Program-made: the position numbers and the translations under genes
Shown here: positions 59,384 through 64,000 of the stretch, in pieces
Position numbering within the stretch: the stretch's first letter is position 1
Layout of the letters: each line of letters starts with the position of its first letter
The notes under the pieces: generated by a model
The model's input: the letters and a program-made list of their open reading frames with translations, nothing else
Database searches by the model: none
Told to the model about the DNA's origin: nothing
NCBI GenBank assembly: GCA_025728315.1
Contig: JAOBJW010000001.1
Coordinates: forward strand, 153,439-217,438
Origin: Candidatus Lightella neohaematopini
GTDB taxonomy: Bacteria > Pseudomonadota > Gammaproteobacteria > Enterobacterales > Enterobacteriaceae
Length of the DNA: 64,000 nucleotides
Direction of reading: 5' to 3'

Positions 59384-59626
59384 ATGGTAAAAATTAGATT
59401 ATCCCGTTGTGGAATAAGAAAGAAACCATTTTATCATGTTATTGTTACTGATGCGAGAAATCCTCGTGATGGTCGTTTTATTGAACGTATTGGATTTTTT
59501 AATCCAATAATAAATACAAATAATTCAGTATATATAAACATTAATCGTTTAAAATATTGGAAGTCTTGTGGTGCTTCTATATCAAAAAGAGTTTTATATA
59601 TATTAAATAATTATTATAATAATTAA
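59384..59626 (+). CDS. rpsP: 30S ribosomal protein S16
   Basis: S16 is an early-binding protein of the small ribosomal subunit. The 80 residues (E. coli 82) start MVKIRLSRCGIRKKPFYHVIV and contain DARNPRDGRFIERIGFFNP. It is followed after six bases by rimM, giving the standard rpsP-rimM-trmD-rplS operon. Confidence 0.97.
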   Translation: MVKIRLSRCGIRKKPFYHVIVTDARNPRDGRFIERIGFFNPIINTNNSVYININRLKYWKSCGASISKRVLYILNNYYNN

Positions 59627-59632
59627 TTTTTA

Positions 59633-60175
59633 ATGATATATAAATTAAATAGTCCAATAATAGTTGGTCAAATAAGATCAACTTATGGAATACTTGGATG
59701 GTTAAAGATATGTTCTTTTACAAAAAGAAAGATGGACATTTTTTCTTATCAGCCATTTTTTGTTAAAAACATTAATACTAATAATAATTGGAAAAAATTA
59801 AAGGTTAATTCTTGGAAATTTAATAAAAATTATATAATATTAAAAATTAATAATATTCATAATAAGGAAAAAGCTAGATTATTAACTAATTGTTATATTT
59901 TCATTGATAAAAAACAATTACCAGTATTAAGTAATAACGAATATTATTGGGTAGATATTATTGGTTTAAAAGTAGTAAATATAGAAAATTATTTTTTAGG
60001 TGTGGTTTCTAATATTATAGAAACTAAAGCTAATGATGTTTTAATTGTTAAAAAAAATGTTGATGACTATTTCAATATTTATGAAAGATTTATTCCTTAT
60101 TTACATAATAGGGTTATAAAAAAAATAGATATGAAAAATAAAATTATAATTGTTATTTGGGATCCTAAATATTAG
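59633..60175 (+). CDS. rimM: Ribosome maturation factor RimM
   Basis: RimM helps to assemble the head of the 30S subunit and binds S19. The N-terminal part has VGQIRSTYGILGWLKICSFT, and the PRC-barrel part has YYWVDIIGLKVVN with the conserved tyrosine pair. The end ERFIPYLHNRVIKKIDMKNKIIIVIWD-like stretch keeps IPY and the closing WDPKY. Length is 180 (E. coli 182). It lies between rpsP and trmD. Confidence 0.94.
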   Translation: MIYKLNSPIIVGQIRSTYGILGWLKICSFTKRKMDIFSYQPFFVKNINTNNNWKKLKVNSWKFNKNYIILKINNIHNKEKARLLTNCYIFIDKKQLPVLSNNEYYWVDIIGLKVVNIENYFLGVVSNIIETKANDVLIVKKNVDDYFNIYERFIPYLHNRVIKKIDMKNKIIIVIWDPKY

Positions 60176-60186
60176 TATTATTATTT

Positions 60187-60936
60187 ATGTTAATTAGCAT
60201 AATTAGTTTGTTACCAAAAATGTTCGATTCATTTATTAAATATGGTATAATAAAAAGAGCTATAGAAAAAAAAGTTTTATCAATAAATTGTATTAATATT
60301 TATAATTTTACTGAAAATAATTATCATTCAATAGATGATAAGCCATATGGTGGTGGTTCAAGTATGGTAATTAAATTTGATCCTGTTTATCGTGCTATTT
60401 CCTATGCTAAAAAAAATATTAATATTAAAACAAAAATTATTTACTTATCCCCTCAAGGAAAAAAATTAGATCAATATGATATAAATAGAATATCTAATAC
60501 TGAACATATGATATTGTTATGTGGACGTTATAAAGGTATAGATGAGAGGTTACTTATTAAAGTAGTTGATGAAGAATTATCTATTGGTGATTATATTATT
60601 AGTAATGGAGAACTAGCAGCTATGATATTAATAGATGCAGTATGTAGAATGTTACCTAAAATAATTAAGCATGAATCTTTAGTAGATAATTCTTTTTATA
60701 ATGGATTATTAAGTTATCCTCAATATACTAGACCAAAAATAGTAAAAAATATGTCAGTACCATCTGTTTTATTATCTGGTAATCATGATAAAATAAATAA
60801 GTGGAAATTAAAACAGTCTCTTGGTCGTACTTTTTTAAGAAGACCAGATTTATTAAGTAAAATTACTTTATCTAATGAACAAAAAAAGTTATTATTAGAA
60901 TTTAAAGAAGAAAATAATTTAATATATTACAAATAA
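60187..60936 (+). CDS. trmD: tRNA (guanine37-N1)-methyltransferase
   Basis: TrmD methylates G37 in tRNAs reading CNN codons, which prevents frameshifting. The knotted SAM site shows ISLLPKMFDSFIKYGIIKRA, DKPYGGGSSMVIKFDP, YLSPQGKKLDQ, LLCGRYKGIDERL and SIGDYIISNGELAAM. Length is 249 (E. coli 255). It is 11 bases downstream of rimM. Confidence 0.97.
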   Translation: MLISIISLLPKMFDSFIKYGIIKRAIEKKVLSINCINIYNFTENNYHSIDDKPYGGGSSMVIKFDPVYRAISYAKKNINIKTKIIYLSPQGKKLDQYDINRISNTEHMILLCGRYKGIDERLLIKVVDEELSIGDYIISNGELAAMILIDAVCRMLPKIIKHESLVDNSFYNGLLSYPQYTRPKIVKNMSVPSVLLSGNHDKINKWKLKQSLGRTFLRRPDLLSKITLSNEQKKLLLEFKEENNLIYYK

Positions 60937-60966
60937 ATTTAACTATTTTGATAGTACTTATTATTT

Positions 60967-61335
60967 ATGAATAAAATTGATATTATAAAATTAGTAGAAG
61001 AAAAATACCTTAAAAAGAATATTCCTAATTTTAGGACTGGTGATACAGTACAAGTTAAGATATGGATATTAGAAGGAGATAAAAAAAGAATACAATCTTT
61101 TGAAGGAATAGTTATTAGTATTCATAATCATAGATTAAATTCATCATTTACTGTTCGTAAATATTCTAATAATGAAAATATAGAGCGAGTATTTTTATTA
61201 CATTCTCCCATTATTTATAATATAATTGTTAAGCGTTATGGATTTGTACGTAGATCAAAATTATATTATTTACGTAAATTATCTGGTAAAGCTACCCGTA
61301 TAAAAGAAAGGTTAAAAAAAAGTAATAAAAAGTAA
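60967..61335 (+). CDS. rplS: 50S ribosomal protein L19
   Basis: L19 lies at the subunit interface of the ribosome. [46 protein letters not shown] and [19 protein letters not shown] are diagnostic. The 122 residues slightly exceed the E. coli protein (115) through a Lys-rich C-terminal extension. It closes the ffh-rpsP-rimM-trmD-rplS cluster. Confidence 0.97.
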   Translation: MNKIDIIKLVEEKYLKKNIPNFRTGDTVQVKIWILEGDKKRIQSFEGIVISIHNHRLNSSFTVRKYSNNENIERVFLLHSPIIYNIIVKRYGFVRRSKLYYLRKLSGKATRIKERLKKSNKK

Positions 61336-61359
61336 TTTTAATTATATAAAATTTTTATT

Positions 61360-62394
61360 TTGGTTCATATATTATATAAATATTTTATGATTACTCCAAG
61401 TAAGCTGAAAAATATTCTTCCAACAAGTAAAGTTATTAAAAATTTTGTTTTAAAATCCAGAAAAATTATTAAAAATATTATTAATGGTAAAGATTCAAGA
61501 TTATTAGTTATATGTGGTCCTTGTTCAATCCATGAAATAAAATCTGCTATTGATTATGGAATAAGATTAAAATTTTTATCAGAAAAATTAAATAATAAAC
61601 TATACATTATAATGAGAGTATATTTAGAAAAATCTCGTACTGTTAATGGTTGGAAAGGATTAATTAATGATCCATATATTAATCAGTCATGCGATATTGA
61701 ATCTGGATTATTTATAGCACGTAATTTATTATTAACTTTATTAAGACTAAAGTTACCACTAGCCACAGAAATTTTATCTATAAATAATTACCAGTATATT
61801 AATGATTTAATCAGTTGGGGAGCAATTGGAGCTAGAACTGTTGAGTCTCAAATTCATAGAGAAATAGTATCTGGTATACCAATACCAGTAGGTTTTAAAA
61901 ATAATACTGATGGTGATATAATGAAAGCCATAAATGCTATAAAAGTATCTAGGTTAAAACATAGTTTTATTAATATAAATCAACATGGAAAAATTACTAT
62001 AGTTAATACTAATGGTAATTATAATAGTCATATTATTTTACGGGGAGGTAAAACACCTAACTATTACGATAGTAATATAAATTTTTGTAAACAACAAATG
62101 ATTAATTTTAATTTACCAGCTAAATTATTAGTAGATTGTAGTCATGGTAATGCAAGTAATAATTATTTAAATCAACTAAAAGTAGCTAGATCCATAATAA
62201 CACAAATAAATAATAACGATCGCGATATTATTGGTATTATGTTAGAAAGTAATATAAACTCAGGTAATCAAAAATTAACTTTACCAAAATATTTAAAATA
62301 TGGAGTTTCTATTACTGATCCATGTATTAATTGGGATACTACTCATAAGATATTATTTGAAATATACAAAAATTTATCTTTTAAGAATAATTAA
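61360..62394 (+). CDS. aroF: 3-deoxy-D-arabino-heptulosonate 7-phosphate synthase (AroF type)
   Basis: This enzyme joins PEP and erythrose-4-phosphate at the start of the shikimate pathway. LLVICGPCSIHE, IIMRVYLEKSRT, GWKGLINDPYINQS, GARTVESQIHRE, PVGFKNNTDGD and ILRGGKTPNY are family motifs. VDCSHGNAS and MLESNINSGNQ resemble AroF more than AroG or AroH, and aroF lies near rplS in E. coli. The TTG start at 61360 puts VHI and MITPSKLK at the same spacing as VHI and MTPEQLK in E. coli AroF. ATG 61387 is the alternative start. Whether tyrosine still inhibits it cannot be told. Confidence 0.9.
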   Translation: MVHILYKYFMITPSKLKNILPTSKVIKNFVLKSRKIIKNIINGKDSRLLVICGPCSIHEIKSAIDYGIRLKFLSEKLNNKLYIIMRVYLEKSRTVNGWKGLINDPYINQSCDIESGLFIARNLLLTLLRLKLPLATEILSINNYQYINDLISWGAIGARTVESQIHREIVSGIPIPVGFKNNTDGDIMKAINAIKVSRLKHSFININQHGKITIVNTNGNYNSHIILRGGKTPNYYDSNINFCKQQMINFNLPAKLLVDCSHGNASNNYLNQLKVARSIITQINNNDRDIIGIMLESNINSGNQKLTLPKYLKYGVSITDPCINWDTTHKILFEIYKNLSFKNN

Positions 62395-62399
62395 TTAAT

Positions 62400-63014
62400 T
62401 TAATAAGTTTTTATATTAAGATGTAAATATGAATATTTAATTATTAATTTTATTTTTTTTAATATTTTTTTATTATTAATATAATTAATAATTTTGTTAG
62501 ATCTATTAATTACAGCCATATAATTATGATGATGTAAATAGTATTTAATAATATCAATTTTTTTTTTCAATATTATCTTTTTAGTATACACTAAGTAGTA
62601 ATCTAATAATTTACAATTTTTAAAATGTAAATTATTTTTTTGTAAGTTATTAAATATTTTAAATGCGTATATTATATTTTGATAATTATGTTTATTTAAA
62701 TCAAGTAAATTACCATGATATAATCTAATATATATTAATCCTTTTAGATATAATAATTTATTAATATTTGTACATGTTTTAGATTCTTTTTTTATAAATA
62801 CATTAATATTAACTAATAATTTACGTAATTTATTTAAATTAAAATTATTAATTATTAATTTTTCATTAATATTTTTCTTATATTTACAAATAATATTTAT
62901 AATTTTATTATCTTCACTTATATTATTATTATAATATTGTTTTCCTATAGATGAAGTAATATTACTGAATAATAATATAAAAATTAAACATTTTTTTAAA
63001 ATAGATGCAAGCAT
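62400..63014 (-). CDS. bamD: Strongly diverged outer-membrane assembly factor BamD
   Basis: BamD is the essential lipoprotein of the BAM complex that inserts beta-barrel proteins. The assignment rests on its place divergent from rluD, as in enterobacteria, and on local matches: LLYLKGLIYIRL to VMYMRGLTNMAL, NIIYAFKIFNNL to ARAAFSDFSKLV, and NYMAVINRSNKIINYI to AWVAVVNRVEGMLRDY. It is predicted to be helical, consistent with TPR repeats. Residues 1-20 are hydrophobic, but no lipobox cysteine follows, since the only early Cys is residue 9 inside the hydrophobic segment. Length is 204 (E. coli 245). It may be a secreted or anchored form, or be decaying. Confidence 0.7.
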   Translation of the reverse strand: MLASILKKCLIFILLFSNITSSIGKQYYNNNISEDNKIINIICKYKKNINEKLIINNFNLNKLRKLLVNINVFIKKESKTCTNINKLLYLKGLIYIRLYHGNLLDLNKHNYQNIIYAFKIFNNLQKNNLHFKNCKLLDYYLVYTKKIILKKKIDIIKYYLHHHNYMAVINRSNKIINYINNKKILKKIKLIIKYSYLHLNIKTY

Positions 63015-63034
63015 AATTTTTAAAATATTAATTA

Positions 63035-63949
63035 ATGAAAATAAATAGTATTTTTTATGTTCTTAAAAAAGAACAACATAGAGAAAGACTAGATAAAGTA
63101 ATTACAAAATTAAGTAAAATATATTCTAGAACAAAAATAAAGCACTTTATACTACATGGTTTAGTAAAAATTAATGATATTATTGTATTTGATCCTAATA
63201 AGAAAGTTTATAACAATGATAAAATAGAACTTAATATTAATTTATCTAATAATAATATTATTGCACCTAAAAATATTAGATTAAATATTATTTATGAAGA
63301 TCATAATATACTAATAATAAATAAACAGAATAACTTTGCCATGTATTCTAGTCACGAAAAATATAATACTATATTAAATGGTATATTATATTATTATCCA
63401 CTAAACATTAATCTACCTAGGGTAGGCATTGTACATAGATTAGATAAAAATACAACTGGTATATTAATAATAGCAAAAAATTCATTTACTCAACACAAAT
63501 TAACACAACTAATAAAAAATAGACAAATCATTAAAGAATATTTAGCAATAGTGCATGGACGTACTAAAAAATATGGGTCTATAATTAAACCAATATCTAG
63601 GAATATACATGATAGAACTTGTATGAAAGTATGTAATTTTGGAAAATTAGCTATCACTCATTATAAAGTCATAAAATACTTTAAAAATTATACTTATTTA
63701 CGTATAATATTAGAAACTGGTAGAACTCATCAAATTAGAGTACATATGTCATATATTAAACATCCAGTACTAGGTGATGTAAAATATAATATTTTTTTTA
63801 AAAATAAGGAAAATAATATAAATTTTAATAGGCAAGCATTACACTCATATAAATTAAAATTTAATTATCCATTTAATAATGGTGAGAAAGTATGGTGTGC
63901 TCCTTTACCTAAAGACATGAAAATTTTATTAAAAAAATTATCTACATAA
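63035..63949 (+). CDS. rluD: 23S rRNA pseudouridine(1911/1915/1917) synthase
   Basis: RluD modifies helix 69 of 23S rRNA, important for ribosome assembly. The S4 domain occupies residues 17-75, followed by the catalytic Asp137 in GIVHRLDKNTTGILI. KEYLAIVHGR, LETGRTHQIRVHMSYIKHPVLGD and RQALHSYKL are conserved. Length is 304 (E. coli 326). It is divergent from bamD with a 20-base gap. Confidence 0.95.
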   Translation: MKINSIFYVLKKEQHRERLDKVITKLSKIYSRTKIKHFILHGLVKINDIIVFDPNKKVYNNDKIELNINLSNNNIIAPKNIRLNIIYEDHNILIINKQNNFAMYSSHEKYNTILNGILYYYPLNINLPRVGIVHRLDKNTTGILIIAKNSFTQHKLTQLIKNRQIIKEYLAIVHGRTKKYGSIIKPISRNIHDRTCMKVCNFGKLAITHYKVIKYFKNYTYLRIILETGRTHQIRVHMSYIKHPVLGDVKYNIFFKNKENNINFNRQALHSYKLKFNYPFNNGEKVWCAPLPKDMKILLKKLST

Positions 63950-63966
63950 TATTTAAGATAAATATC

Positions 63967-63994
63967 TTGACACAATTAAAAAATAGCGTACTAT
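63967..63994 (+). promoter_or_regulatory. Candidate sigma-70 promoter at the right edge
   Basis: A perfect TTGACA at 63967-63972 is followed after 16 bases by TACTAT at 63989-63994 (four of six consensus positions). The sequence then becomes locally GC richer and leaves the window. Consensus -35 boxes are very scarce here, and the only comparable case is in front of tRNA-Val, so this may drive a stable RNA or strongly expressed gene just beyond the edge. A small inverted repeat AAGATA-AA-TATCTT (63955-63968) after the rluD stop overlaps the -35 box by two bases. Confidence 0.4.
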
Positions 63995-64000
63995 ACGCCA

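Overview
The window is a very AT-rich, almost fully coding piece of a strongly reduced gammaproteobacterial genome, of the kind found in long-term intracellular insect symbionts. Four observations support this. Codon use and proteins are biased to Asn, Lys and Ile. Intergenic spaces are short and hold little recognisable signal. No mobile elements, phage genes, CRISPR arrays or transcription factors are visible. Nearly every gene is a clear enterobacterial ortholog, and local gene orders match enterobacterial neighbourhoods from which genes have been deleted (rne/rpmF-fabHDG-acpP-pabC-tmk-holB-tatD-hinT-lpoB; nuoA-N; ubiX/folC-accD-truA-pdxB-fabB-aroC-prmB; ffh-rpsP-rimM-trmD-rplS-aroF-bamD/rluD). 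The fused nuoCD gene supports an enterobacterial origin. The mix of lipoate, folate/pABA, B6 and shikimate genes would suit a vitamin-provisioning symbiont of a blood feeder (Wigglesworthia-like), but that assignment is an inference.

Layout. 1-2.7 kb: the tail of holA, then lipB (frameshifted in a poly-A run), lipA and lgt. 2.8-12.9 kb: rne divergent from the rpmF-fab-acpP-pabC-tmk-holB-tatD-hinT-lpoB block. 12.9-31 kb: a mosaic of short syntenic pieces (nfo, ligA, talA-tktB, dapE, pmbA, tsaB/pabB, udk/metG, accC-accB-aroQ, mreB, tldD). 31-45.3 kb: a complete 13-gene complex I operon on the minus strand. 45.4-45.9 kb: a decayed ubiX. 46-53.5 kb: folC, accD, truA, pdxB, fabB, aroC and prmB. 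53.9-57.9 kb: nupC, gltX, tRNA-Val and mnmA. 58-64 kb: ffh, rpsP, rimM, trmD, rplS, aroF, bamD and rluD.

How the genes work together. AccB/C/D, FabD, FabH, FabG, FabB and AcpP form most of a type II fatty-acid pathway, which also supplies octanoyl-ACP to LipB/LipA. AroF, AroQ and AroC lead to chorismate, PabB/PabC convert it to pABA, and FolC finishes folate. PdxB starts the B6 pathway. TalA/TktB run the non-oxidative pentose phosphate branch, which provides erythrose-4-phosphate to both AroF and the B6 pathway. NupC, Udk and Tmk suggest pyrimidine nucleoside salvage from the host. DapE, MreB, LpoB, Lgt and BamD indicate a reduced but real Gram-negative envelope. Complex I couples NADH oxidation to proton pumping.

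I found no clearly novel multigene system. The points most worth a second look are the frameshift in a homopolymer in lipB (possible transcriptional slippage), the multiply broken ubiX beside an intact quinone-dependent complex I, the trimmed RNase E that keeps a membrane-anchor-like helix, the methionine-poor Ffh M domain, BamD without a lipidation cysteine, and retention of both TldD and PmbA/TldE.
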